Shown here in pieces: positions 45,206 through 53,931 of a stretch of DNA of 64,000 nt. This stretch comes from Shewanella gelidimarina (GTDB taxonomy: Bacteria > Pseudomonadota > Gammaproteobacteria > Enterobacterales > Shewanellaceae). The stretch lies in the NCBI RefSeq assembly GCF_023283945.1, contig NZ_JAKIKW010000006.1:124001-188000 (forward strand), given 5' to 3'. The notes beneath the pieces are model-generated. The model searched no databases and was not told the origin of the DNA. It saw only the letters and a list, made by a program, of their open reading frames with translations. The position numbers were made by a program, and so were the translations under genes. Each line of letters starts with the position of its first letter. Position 1 is the first letter of the stretch.

Positions 45206-46453
45206 TTAATTTAATTGGCAAGTGAGTGAGTTATTGGTCGCAGACTGTGCGGAGATCAGCATTAATGAAATATCATCCTGAGCTTGCTTCTGTTGCCAAA
45301 GATCACAACTGTGCGTTAGGTGATGCAGTAATGAATCGGGCGTGAGTGTTCTGGCATCATTGACTATCTTGAGCAGACGCGGCTGGCCAAAAAATCCATG
45401 CTTCGGGTGACGGCATTCATATATGCCATCGGAATATAGGAGTAAGTGTTCTTGCTGTGCTAATGAAAAATGGCTACTGCTATATTGGACATTTTTGCGG
45501 ATCCCTACAGGCAGTTGAGGTTCTATCTTGAGCGGTGTTTTGTCGACAAAGTAGGCTTGTTGCGCATTAATCACTATTGGCGCTGGGTGACCTGCGTTAA
45601 CTAACTCCACTGCGCCGGTGACTGTGTTGGCAATGCCAATCACCATGGTCGCGAAGCAGCCGCTATTTTGTGGGTCCCCAAACTCATTGTTAAGTGTGTT
45701 GATGAGTTTGCACACATCTAATGCCTGCCACGCTTGATGGTTATTGGTTAAATTTTGTGCCAGCGTGAAGCTTTGCATAGACGCTGCGGTGCCATGGCCA
45801 CTGACATCAAGTAGATAAAAGCCAATATGTTGTTTGTCGATATTGAAGCATTGAAAAATGTCCCCAGCGAGATCCTGTGCTGGTTTAAATTCACAGGTCA
45901 CTTGCCATTGCTGATTGAGCAGACCGTTGTCGGGCAGCAGCGCTTGCTGCAGCTGCGCTGCTAACGCGAGATCTTGTTTGACTGAACGGAGGTATTGTTG
46001 CTCTTTTTCAAGTAAGTGGTTAAGTGTCTTATTTTTTTGTGCCAATTGGCGCTGCATCTCTATGATCCGCAGTCCGGCATTGATCCTCGCTTTGAGCACA
46101 GCACTATTAAAGGGCTTAGCAACATAATCATCTGCGCCAGAATTTATCCCCTCAACAATATGGCTATTATCACTGTTCCCGGTGAGCAGTATGGTATAGG
46201 GGCTATTGATTGAAAGTTTGAGTATTTTGCAAAACTCGATACCGTTCATATTTGGCATCATCCAATCTGTAATCACGAGGTCGATATCGTGATCACTCAG
46301 GTAATCAATAGCAGATTCTGCATCGGAGAAATCAACGCTATTGAGTCCCATCGCAGTGATTAAACCGCTTAACAAGCAGCGTTCGCTATCACAATCTTCG
46401 ACAAGCATGATGTTAAACGGTTGCTCTGTTTCTGAAGCGGTCAACACTGTCAT
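45206..46453 (-). CDS. response regulator with PP2C-type phosphatase output (RsbU-like)
   Basis: 415 residues. The N-terminal receiver has acidic D20/D22, phosphoacceptor D63 in VITDWMMPNMNG, and K in DDYVAKPFN. A coiled-coil linker (about 130-165) leads to an SpoIIE/PP2C domain: ALLPDNGLLNQQWQ, DLAGDIFQCF, FYLLDVSGHGTAASMQSF, LVNAGHPAPIVI, LLLYSDGIYECRHP, with the metal aspartates present. It should dephosphorylate the STAS protein when its receiver is phosphorylated, probably by the hybrid kinase at 47667. Its operon has a sigma-54 site at 46492-46507. The arrangement recalls SypE and Shewanella CrsR. Confidence 0.92.
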   Translation of the reverse strand: MTVLTASETEQPFNIMLVEDCDSERCLLSGLITAMGLNSVDFSDAESAIDYLSDHDIDLVITDWMMPNMNGIEFCKILKLSINSPYTILLTGNSDNSHIVEGINSGADDYVAKPFNSAVLKARINAGLRIIEMQRQLAQKNKTLNHLLEKEQQYLRSVKQDLALAAQLQQALLPDNGLLNQQWQVTCEFKPAQDLAGDIFQCFNIDKQHIGFYLLDVSGHGTAASMQSFTLAQNLTNNHQAWQALDVCKLINTLNNEFGDPQNSGCFATMVIGIANTVTGAVELVNAGHPAPIVINAQQAYFVDKTPLKIEPQLPVGIRKNVQYSSSHFSLAQQEHLLLYSDGIYECRHPKHGFFGQPRLLKIVNDARTLTPDSLLHHLTHSCDLWQQKQAQDDISLMLISAQSATNNSLTCQLN

Positions 46454-46491
46454 TACTCAATTCGCAAAATTGTTGGGCTATGCAGAGAGAC

Positions 46492-46507
46492 AGCAAAGGC
46501 TATGCCA
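46492..46507 (-). promoter_or_regulatory. sigma-54 promoter of the phosphatase/kinase operon
   Basis: On the minus strand TGGCATAGCCTTTGCT, matching TGGCAC-N5-TTGCW at all but one position. The expected start is near 46480, about 27 bases before ATG 46453. Confidence 0.8.
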
Positions 46508-46606
46508 TTATCGATGATACTGAACTATCTATTTGTATATATTGATTATTTGTATTTTTACAGTTTTTAGGGTCTCGTCATCAGTGCTATTTTGCACTTG
46601 AGATTG

Positions 46607-46620
46607 TTGCAAATTGCGAA
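46607..46620. promoter_or_regulatory. LuxO-box-like dyad shared by two divergent sigma-54 promoters
   Basis: TTGCAAATTGCGAA differs from the LuxO site TTGCAWWWTGCAA at one arm position. It lies 100 bases from each of the two -24 elements (46507 and 46719), so one enhancer could serve both. A weaker half-like sequence (TTTTGCACTTGAG) is at 46590-46602. Confidence 0.6.
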
Positions 46621-46718
46621 TGGCTGTTCCATATTGAGGTTAAGCATTAATAAACAATAAGTCTTTGTCATAGAAAGAGATTTTAAATTCTCTGTTTGAT
46701 TTAGCCTATTTTTAATCT

Positions 46719-46734
46719 TGGCGTACTTATTGCT
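46719..46734 (+). promoter_or_regulatory. sigma-54 promoter of the sensor operon
   Basis: TGGCGTACTTATTGCT on the + strand, with GG and GC spaced by 10 bases and TTGCT exact. The expected start is at about 46745, which would leave no leader for ATG 46747 and so favours ATG 46780 as the translation start. Confidence 0.78.
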
Positions 46735-46779
46735 GGTATTAGTAAAATGAAAATAGATTTAGATCAAGGATGGAACGGC

Positions 46780-47667
46780 ATGTTTTCACTCTTCTATAAA
46801 GAACAAAGGCTTTTGATGCATAGCTCAAAAATAGTGATGGCTAGCTTGCTACTATGCTTTGCACAGACCTGTATTGCTGAGGTTGAGAGTCGTCGCTCAA
46901 CGGAAATTTTAGTCTTTGGCGTTGTGCCTCAGCAAGCGGCTAGTACACTCGCTAAAGCCTGGGGACCGCTGTTGGCTGAAGTGTCGCAAAATGCAAAGCT
47001 TGATTTGCGTTTTGCAACGGCGCCCGACATTCCTACTTTTGAATCTAGGCTTGCAAGGGGGGAATATGACATCGCTTATATGAATCCTTACCATTATGCG
47101 CAGTTTCATGAATCACAGGGTTATGAGGCTCTTGTTAAAGAAAAAGACAAAAAGCTCAAAGGTATTATTGTGGTCGCTAAGGATGGGCCTTATCACAATC
47201 TCGATGCCTTAGCCGGAAAGACGATGGCGTTTCCCGCACCAGGTGCATTTGCGGCCAGTATGATCCCAAGGGCGAACTTAAAGCAGCGAAATATCGATTT
47301 TACGGCTAAGTTTGTGGGCTCGCATGATTCTGTCTATTTAGCCGTATCCCAGGGATTATTTGAAGCGGGTGGCGGCGTCGGTAGAACATTCAATAATTTA
47401 CCCGTTGAAATTAAATCTAAGTTGCGCATTCTTTGGACCACGCCAAAGTACACGCCTCACGCCATTGCTGTACATCCCAGAGTGTCTGCAAGCACACGTA
47501 AAATATTGGCCGCAGAGCTAGAGGCTTTGTCGGCGTCACCGCAAGGTCAGGCCTTGCTCAACACGCTTGGTTTTAGTGCATTTAAAACGGCTCAAGATAG
47601 TGATTGGGATGATGTTAGAGCATTAAAACTGGGTGAGTTATCCATTCCGCTAAAGGAGGGTAACTAA
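46780..47667 (+). CDS. PhnD-like periplasmic phosphate/phosphonate-type binding protein
   Basis: 295 residues with a signal peptide (hydrophobic run MASLLLCFAQTCIA, cleavage before EVESRR). The fold segments ILVFGVVPQQAASTLAKAW, YDIAYMNPYHYAQF, KTMAFPAPGAFAAS and GSHDSVYLAV are those of PhnD-family binding proteins. No permease or ATPase gene accompanies it; the next gene, overlapping by 1 base, is a hybrid histidine kinase. I infer that it presents a ligand to that kinase, not that it transports. ATG 46780 with AAGGA upstream is preferred over ATG 46747. ATG 46816 is also possible. Confidence 0.85.
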   Translation: MFSLFYKEQRLLMHSSKIVMASLLLCFAQTCIAEVESRRSTEILVFGVVPQQAASTLAKAWGPLLAEVSQNAKLDLRFATAPDIPTFESRLARGEYDIAYMNPYHYAQFHESQGYEALVKEKDKKLKGIIVVAKDGPYHNLDALAGKTMAFPAPGAFAASMIPRANLKQRNIDFTAKFVGSHDSVYLAVSQGLFEAGGGVGRTFNNLPVEIKSKLRILWTTPKYTPHAIAVHPRVSASTRKILAAELEALSASPQGQALLNTLGFSAFKTAQDSDWDDVRALKLGELSIPLKEGN

Positions 47668-50600
47668 TGTCTTTTAGATTAAAAACGATTCTTGGTATTG
47701 CGATTATTGAAGGCTTGCTGTTAATGATCCTGGTGTATACCAGCATCGACTATTTAAAATCCTCTAATGAATCTGAAATAGAAAAGCGTGCTCAATCTAC
47801 GGCATCATTGTTTGCTGCTGCTGCAAAAGATGCCGTGCTCAGTACCGACTTATCAACGCTGAGTAATTTAGCCAATGAGCTTATTGCGACTAATCAAGTG
47901 TTGTATGTGAATGTCTTTAATAGAGATGACCTGTTAGTGACCGCTGGGGTGACTGATGGCGCTCATTTAGCCGCGCGTGATAGCGGTGTGACCTATGTTG
48001 ATGATGGCATTTTGGATATTGAGGCCATGGTCGCCGAGTCTGGCATTGTTTATGGCAGAGTAGAGCTTGGGGTTGAAATATCAAAGCTTGATATCTTTAT
48101 TGCTGATGCCACCAAACAATTTCTATTTATTGCTGCGTTGGAAATGCTGCTTGTTGCACTGTTCTCCTGGCTATTAGGTCACTATTTAACCCGAAATCTA
48201 CAGCAGTTAAAATTGGCCTCAACTCGAGTGTTTTCGGGGGAGAAGCAAGTCAAGATACCGGTGACGTCAGAGGATGAAATAGGCCAAGCTGCCCATGCTT
48301 TTAACCAGATGGTTGAACAGGTCGATATTAAAACCCATGCGCTAGAGAATGCCAATACGCGCCTGAGTACCATTTTAGGCACCGCTTTAGATGGCTATAT
48401 CATCATCAATACGCGTGGTGAGATAAGCGAAGTGAACCCTGCCGTTAGTCGCCTTTTTGGTTATAAAGACAGTGAGTTATTAGGCGAAAATGTATCGTTA
48501 CTTTTACCTTTATCTGAAAGGCCCATGCATGACGGTTATATCCGTAACTATCTTGAGAGCGGTGACGCTAAAATCATCGGTAAAGGTCGGGAGTTACTGG
48601 CGCAGCATAAAGAGGGGAAGCTGTTTCCCATTGAGCTATCAATCTCAAAAATGATGCTTGATGGCGAGCTATTGTTTTTAGGATTAGTCAAAGATCTTAG
48701 TGATGTAAAGCGGGCGCTGGTGGCGGCGCAAAGAACAGAATCAATCTTATTAGCCACCTTAGAGGGCAGTAAAGATGCATTAGTCACTATCGATATTACC
48801 GGTAAAATTCAAGAGGTAAATGACTCAGCTTGTTTAATGTTTCACGCCCATCAGCATGATTTAGTGGGTGAGTTGATGGAGACTCTATTGTTTAGAGGCG
48901 AGACGCAAATTGCGTTTAGGGGCATGCTAGAAGAGTACCGCCGTACGGGTGCAGGCAAAGCTATTAAAAATGCCACCGAAATGCATGCGACGGACTTTAG
49001 TGGCAAGCCTATCGCAATTGAGCTGACTTTGATCCCGGTGCAGTTAGGTGACGAAATGCTGTTAACCGCGTTTATTCGTGATATTTCGAGACGAATGGAG
49101 TACGAAACTCAGCTTAAACTGGCTAAAGACCAAGCAGAGCAGGGCAGTAAAGCAAAATCTCGATTCTTGGCTACCATGAGCCACGAAATTCGCTCTCCTC
49201 TTAATGCTGTGCTGGGAAGTGTTGAGCTGATGTTGGATTCACGGTTGAATAAAGAGCAACGTATCTATGCCAATACGGCAAAAGAAGCAGGCACGGCGCT
49301 GTTAAGTACCATTAACGATATTTTGGATTTCTCTAAAATTGAAGCTGGGCAGATGTTACTGGAAAAAAGTGCCTTTTCGGCAGCAAAACTGGTCAGCCAA
49401 GTGCTACAGATTTTGTCACCTAAAGCACAAGATAAAGGGGTTACCTTAGCCAGCTTTGTCAATTGTAATGTACCCGAAAGTCTGATTGGAGATGGTCAGA
49501 GATTACGCCAAGTGCTACAAAACTTAGTTGATAATGCGATTAAATTTTCATCCGGTGGTTGTGTGGCTGTCGAGATGTGGTTACTTGAAGGTACCTCTAG
49601 CAAGGTGCAGTTATGCTGTACTGTATCGGACCAAGGTATTGGTATTCCCCAAGAAGCACAAGGCACATTATTTAAGGAGTTCAGTCAGGTTCATGATGGG
49701 TACAATACCAACTATAGCGGCACGGGACTGGGCCTCGCCATTTGCGCAGAACTTATCAACCGTATGGAAGGCAATATTGCAGTACGGAGCCAACAAGGAA
49801 GAGGTAGTTGCTTTAGTTTTGATGTCAAACTTGAGCTGGACAAAACAGAAGTGCCGTTATCTCCTGTCACACCCGCTCATGCTCGTGTGTTGCTGGTACA
49901 TCCCAATACGACCTATTGTGAATTGTTTACCAAACAATATAGGCAATATGGTGTAACCGCTATTTGTGTTGATAGCATCGACAACATCTTCAATGTATTA
50001 AAGGTGCAAGGTCGTTTTAATTTAGTGTTAATTGATGAGCACTGCCTAGTCGATCTCAAAGTGGATCAGGCTAAAGAGATTAAACAATCATTTCTTTATG
50101 ACGAGGCGCTAATGGCGGCACTCATGACGGTGGTTGTGCCTGAAGCGTCAAAATTATTGGCAGAGGTTGGTCTTGAGCAAGTGGTTAATAAACCACTAAG
50201 CAGAGACATGATGCTTGGCATGCTCAGTGGCGATCACAGCTTTAATACTGAGTTAAACAGCGCTGAAGAGATGTTGATGAATGAAAGCCAAACTCAATTA
50301 CCGATTTTGTTAGCAGAAGACAGCCCTGCAAACCAGATTGTGGCCAGTGCGCTATTAAATAAATCGGGCTTTAAAGTTGAGATCGCTAATAACGGTAAAG
50401 AAGCCGTGGCTATGGCAGCGAATAAAGAATATGCGTTGATTTTAATGGATATGAGAATGCCTGAAATGGATGGTATTGAAGCCACTGAACATATTTTGCT
50501 GCAAAATCCGCAGCAACGCATCATCGCTATGACGGCGAATGTACAAAAAGAGGATGTAGAATTATGCATGAATGCGGGCATGAAGGACTTTGTCCCTAAA

Positions 50601-51299
50601 CCAGTCAATCGCGCACAATTAATTAAAGCGGTTAATCGGTGGGTGACAAAGGATACATCGATGACTCGATCGTCTTACCAAGCAAATCATCAAGTGAACG
50701 GTTATGGTCAATCTTTAGTGGCTGAATGGGATGATCCTGTTAGCGCTTCGCCTCAAGCAGATAAAGATCCAATCGAGTGCGTATCAAAGAGGGCTGCATC
50801 AATATCGAGTTCTGCGTCTACAATCAGTCAAGAGCCTAAGAAAGAGTTTAACAAAGATAATTATCAAGCTGAGGGACAAAGTTTGACTGAAAAACACGGA
50901 CTAGAGAAGGGGTCAGCAAGTGACGTTGTTGAAGAGATAAATAGCCCATTACTCGATGAAGCCACGCTTAAAGAGTTAACCAGTATGCTTGGTGAAGAGG
51001 CGATGACAAGAATGTTCAGCGTATTTATTAATGAGGCCGATGAGCGACTCGGTATATTAAAATCACTGTTAAAAGCCTATCAGTCACTAGGCGAATGTGA
51101 TCTAGATGAAGTTGACATACAGGCGCACACATTAAAAAGTAGTGCGGGCAGTTTTGGTGCTCAAGCGTTAAGTGTGGCAGCTAAAGGGCTTGAATTAAGT
51201 GCCAAAGAGGGTGATATTAATCAAGTAGTCCAGTTACTTAGTGATGTTATTGATATTGGCGAGAAAACCCTACAGGTGTTTAATGCCCGTTTAGCGTAA
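47667..51299 (+). CDS. hybrid sensor histidine kinase with two receivers and Hpt
   Basis: 1210 residues. Transmembrane helices lie at about 7-27 and 150-172 around a periplasmic domain of about 120 residues. A HAMP follows (about 173-225), then two PAS domains (about 235-350 and 360-470). HisKA has H506 in FLATMSHEIRSPLNAVLGS, then HATPase (NLVDNAIKFS, GTGLGLAI). The first receiver (about 735-850) is degenerate: its acidic pair is replaced (LLVHPN). The second is complete, with D928 in LILMDMRMPEMDG. A C-terminal Hpt carries H1154 in AHTLKSSAGSFG. The phosphorelay probably ends on the LuxO-like regulator and/or the receiver-PP2C protein. Confidence 0.93.
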   Translation: MSFRLKTILGIAIIEGLLLMILVYTSIDYLKSSNESEIEKRAQSTASLFAAAAKDAVLSTDLSTLSNLANELIATNQVLYVNVFNRDDLLVTAGVTDGAHLAARDSGVTYVDDGILDIEAMVAESGIVYGRVELGVEISKLDIFIADATKQFLFIAALEMLLVALFSWLLGHYLTRNLQQLKLASTRVFSGEKQVKIPVTSEDEIGQAAHAFNQMVEQVDIKTHALENANTRLSTILGTALDGYIIINTRGEISEVNPAVSRLFGYKDSELLGENVSLLLPLSERPMHDGYIRNYLESGDAKIIGKGRELLAQHKEGKLFPIELSISKMMLDGELLFLGLVKDLSDVKRALVAAQRTESILLATLEGSKDALVTIDITGKIQEVNDSACLMFHAHQHDLVGELMETLLFRGETQIAFRGMLEEYRRTGAGKAIKNATEMHATDFSGKPIAIELTLIPVQLGDEMLLTAFIRDISRRMEYETQLKLAKDQAEQGSKAKSRFLATMSHEIRSPLNAVLGSVELMLDSRLNKEQRIYANTAKEAGTALLSTINDILDFSKIEAGQMLLEKSAFSAAKLVSQVLQILSPKAQDKGVTLASFVNCNVPESLIGDGQRLRQVLQNLVDNAIKFSSGGCVAVEMWLLEGTSSKVQLCCTVSDQGIGIPQEAQGTLFKEFSQVHDGYNTNYSGTGLGLAICAELINRMEGNIAVRSQQGRGSCFSFDVKLELDKTEVPLSPVTPAHARVLLVHPNTTYCELFTKQYRQYGVTAICVDSIDNIFNVLKVQGRFNLVLIDEHCLVDLKVDQAKEIKQSFLYDEALMAALMTVVVPEASKLLAEVGLEQVVNKPLSRDMMLGMLSGDHSFNTELNSAEEMLMNESQTQLPILLAEDSPANQIVASALLNKSGFKVEIANNGKEAVAMAANKEYALILMDMRMPEMDGIEATEHILLQNPQQRIIAMTANVQKEDVELCMNAGMKDFVPKPVNRAQLIKAVNRWVTKDTSMTRSSYQANHQVNGYGQSLVAEWDDPVSASPQADKDPIECVSKRAASISSSASTISQEPKKEFNKDNYQAEGQSLTEKHGLEKGSASDVVEEINSPLLDEATLKELTSMLGEEAMTRMFSVFINEADERLGILKSLLKAYQSLGECDLDEVDIQAHTLKSSAGSFGAQALSVAAKGLELSAKEGDINQVVQLLSDVIDIGEKTLQVFNARLA

Positions 51300-51424
51300 C
51301 GTCATCCGCTAGCATGCAAGAAAACTGACTGATAACTGCTAGACTTTACTCACTAACCTTTGTCTCTCTTAGCGTCATTGATGCGATGATGACAACATAT
51401 TAAGGTTCGATAATTTATTAAAGG

Positions 51425-52930
51425 TTGATTGTTTATATGGATATAACGAGCTCGTTCAGTGCATTACTCGTAGAAGATAGCATGTCGCTCGGAGCGCTAT
51501 ACACGGAGTACTTACGTGCGGACGGTGCGAAGGTTACTCATGTTAATCATGGTGAGGATGCGCTAAATGAGTTAAAGCAGTGGCAACCGGACCTGTTAGT
51601 GTTAGACATTAAACTTCCCGATATGTCCGGCATGGATATTCTTGATATTGTTCAAAAACAGTATCCTGATATTACCGTTATTATGATCACCGCTCATGGC
51701 ACGATTGGTCTCGCGGTTGATGCTATGCGCGCTGGCGCCTTTGACTTCCTGGTTAAACCATTCGATGCTAAGCGTTTATCAATTACCGTTCGAAATGCCC
51801 TTAAGCAACGACATCTGGTTAACTTGGTGGCTAAATATGAAAGCAGTTTACCCAAACCCCATTATTTGGGCTTTATTGGTGAGTCGCTGGCGATGCAAAC
51901 CGTCTATAAAACCATTGACTGCGTTGCCAATAGTAAAGCGTCTGTTTTTATCGTGGGCGAGAGTGGTACGGGTAAGGAAGTCTGCGCAGATGCTATTCAT
52001 CATGCTGGTAGTCGCCGAGATGAAGCCTTTGTCGCATTAAACTGTGCTTCAATTCCGAAAGACTTAATTGAGAGTGAAATTTTTGGTCATACAAAAGGTG
52101 CATTTACTGGGGCTATAGCACACCGTGATGGTGCGGCAACACGCGCCCACAAAGGGACATTGTTTCTTGATGAAATCTGCGAAATGGATTTGGAGCTGCA
52201 AAGTAAGTTATTACGTTTTATCCAGACTGGTGTTTTTCAGCGCGTTGGCGGCACTAAAGAGGAGAAAGTTGACGTCCGTTTTGTGAGTGCGACTAACCGT
52301 ACTCCTTGGGATGAAGTCAAATCGGGTCGTTTTAGAGAAGATCTGTTTTATCGATTACATGTGATCCCAATTGAACTGCCACCATTAAGAATGCGCGGTA
52401 ATGATATTTCGCTGCTAGCGAATAAATTACTCAAAGAGTACAACAAGGAAGAGGGTAAGCAGTTTAAAGGCTTTAGCGCTGAAACTAAACAATGTCTTAA
52501 AAATTATCAATGGCCGGGCAACGTTAGGCAATTGCAAAATGTCATTAGACAAGTGGTGGTGCTTAATGATGCTGAAACGGTTGAGTTTGATATGCTACCT
52601 ATGCAGGTGACCGCAGATACTAACGTTAAACATATCGCGGCTAAAGTGCAGAGCAGCCCGACGACGCTTGCAGATGTTAATTCTCCTCCGGTGGTTAAAG
52701 GAACTGTCGAAGTAGAAGGTGACTTTTCTAAGCCGGTAGCAACGCAAACAGCCCCCGCTGATATTGTCCCTCTATGGATAACCGAGAAGCAGACCATTGA
52801 AGATGCAATTGCATTTTGTGGCGGTAATGTGCCCAAAGCGGCTGCACTGCTGGATATTAGTGCCTCGACAATCTACCGGAAACGACAGAGTTGGGAAGAG
52901 TTGGAGACAAGTTTAACTCAAGAGGGCTAG
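51425..52930 (+). CDS. LuxO/SypG-like sigma-54-dependent response regulator
   Basis: 501 residues. The receiver occupies about 10-125 with D61 in [13 protein letters not shown]. The AAA+ domain follows: Walker A GESGTGKE at 178, the sigma-54 contact loop GAFTGA at 225-230, [20 protein letters not shown] (Walker B) and the arginine region [21 protein letters not shown] linker of about 80 residues precedes a Fis-type helix-turn-helix ([33 protein letters not shown]). It is the obvious activator for the sigma-54 promoters at 36642, 39645, 44482, 46492 and 46719. It lies 125 bases after the kinase gene, probably in the same operon. Confidence 0.95.
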   Translation: MIVYMDITSSFSALLVEDSMSLGALYTEYLRADGAKVTHVNHGEDALNELKQWQPDLLVLDIKLPDMSGMDILDIVQKQYPDITVIMITAHGTIGLAVDAMRAGAFDFLVKPFDAKRLSITVRNALKQRHLVNLVAKYESSLPKPHYLGFIGESLAMQTVYKTIDCVANSKASVFIVGESGTGKEVCADAIHHAGSRRDEAFVALNCASIPKDLIESEIFGHTKGAFTGAIAHRDGAATRAHKGTLFLDEICEMDLELQSKLLRFIQTGVFQRVGGTKEEKVDVRFVSATNRTPWDEVKSGRFREDLFYRLHVIPIELPPLRMRGNDISLLANKLLKEYNKEEGKQFKGFSAETKQCLKNYQWPGNVRQLQNVIRQVVVLNDAETVEFDMLPMQVTADTNVKHIAAKVQSSPTTLADVNSPPVVKGTVEVEGDFSKPVATQTAPADIVPLWITEKQTIEDAIAFCGGNVPKAAALLDISASTIYRKRQSWEELETSLTQEG

Positions 52931-52969
52931 TCACTTTTTAACACAATAGTTGATAGAGAAAGCACCGCT

Positions 52970-53006
52970 AAAAGAGTAGACTTCGTGTCTACTCTTTTTG
53001 TTTTTT
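52970..53006 (+). terminator. rho-independent terminator after the LuxO-like gene
   Basis: AAAAGAGTAGAC pairs with GTCTACTCTTTT around TTCGT, followed by a T-rich tail (TGTTTTTT). It closes the sensor operon before the gene at 53022. Confidence 0.9.
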
Positions 53007-53021
53007 AGAACGAGATTAATC

Positions 53022-53768
53022 ATGAAATTTCTAGTCGATACCCACGCTCATACCATAGCTTCAACTCACGCTTATAGTACTGTGCATGATTATATTCGCG
53101 TTGCGAAAGAGAAAGGCATCAAGTTATTTGCCATCACCGATCATGGGCCTGATATGGCAGATGCTCCTCATTTTTGGCATTTTGTTAATATGCGAGTATT
53201 GCCCCGCATCGTTGATGGTGTTGGTGTGTTACGTGGCATTGAAGCGAATATAAAAAATGATGCAGGCGACATCGACTTTTTTGGTGATTACTTGCAAACG
53301 CTCGATATTGTATTGGCGGGATTTCATGAACCGGTGTTTCCACCATCGACTAAAGAGGTTCACACTCGCGCGCTCATCAACTGTATTGAAAGCGGTAATG
53401 TCGACATTATTACTCACCCCGGTAACACGGTATATCCGATAGACATTAAAAAGGTAGCTGCAGCCGCAGCCAAACATAATGTCGCGCTAGAAATTAATAA
53501 CTCCTCTTTTTTGACTTCAAGAAAAGGCTGCGAAGCAAACTGTACCGCCATTGCTAATGCAGTCAAAGAGGCTGGTGGACTTCTGGTTATGGGCTCTGAT
53601 TCTCACGTCGCTTTTAGCTTAGGCAACTTTGAAAAAGCCATTGAGATAATAGAGGCGGTGGAGTTTCCTATTGAACGGTTACTTAACCGTAGCCCTGAAG
53701 CTTTGTTGTGCTTTCTATCATTGCGGGGCCATGCATCCCTTGATGAGTATTCTGATTTAATTGAGTAA
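53022..53768 (+). CDS. PHP-domain phosphatase/hydrolase (YcdX-like)
   Basis: 248 residues. Metal-binding PHP motifs are in order: [64 protein letters not shown], and [13 protein letters not shown]. YcdX-type enzymes are zinc phosphatases of unknown natural substrate. ATG 53022 is chosen; the frame extends upstream into the terminator. The gene is a free-standing unit between the regulator and rmlD2, and no link to polysaccharide synthesis is shown. Confidence 0.9.
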   Translation: MKFLVDTHAHTIASTHAYSTVHDYIRVAKEKGIKLFAITDHGPDMADAPHFWHFVNMRVLPRIVDGVGVLRGIEANIKNDAGDIDFFGDYLQTLDIVLAGFHEPVFPPSTKEVHTRALINCIESGNVDIITHPGNTVYPIDIKKVAAAAAKHNVALEINNSSFLTSRKGCEANCTAIANAVKEAGGLLVMGSDSHVAFSLGNFEKAIEIIEAVEFPIERLLNRSPEALLCFLSLRGHASLDEYSDLIE

Positions 53769-53931
53769 GCTTTTTTAACCATGTGTTTTATTTGCCACGT
53801 ATTCTATTATTGAGTACTCAAGTTTATACGGTAAATCAGCGCTACACATAGGCCATGATGTCACCCATCGAGGCATGAAATCCACACCATGAAAACAGAT
53901 TTTATGAACGTTATACTATGAACATTGTGCT

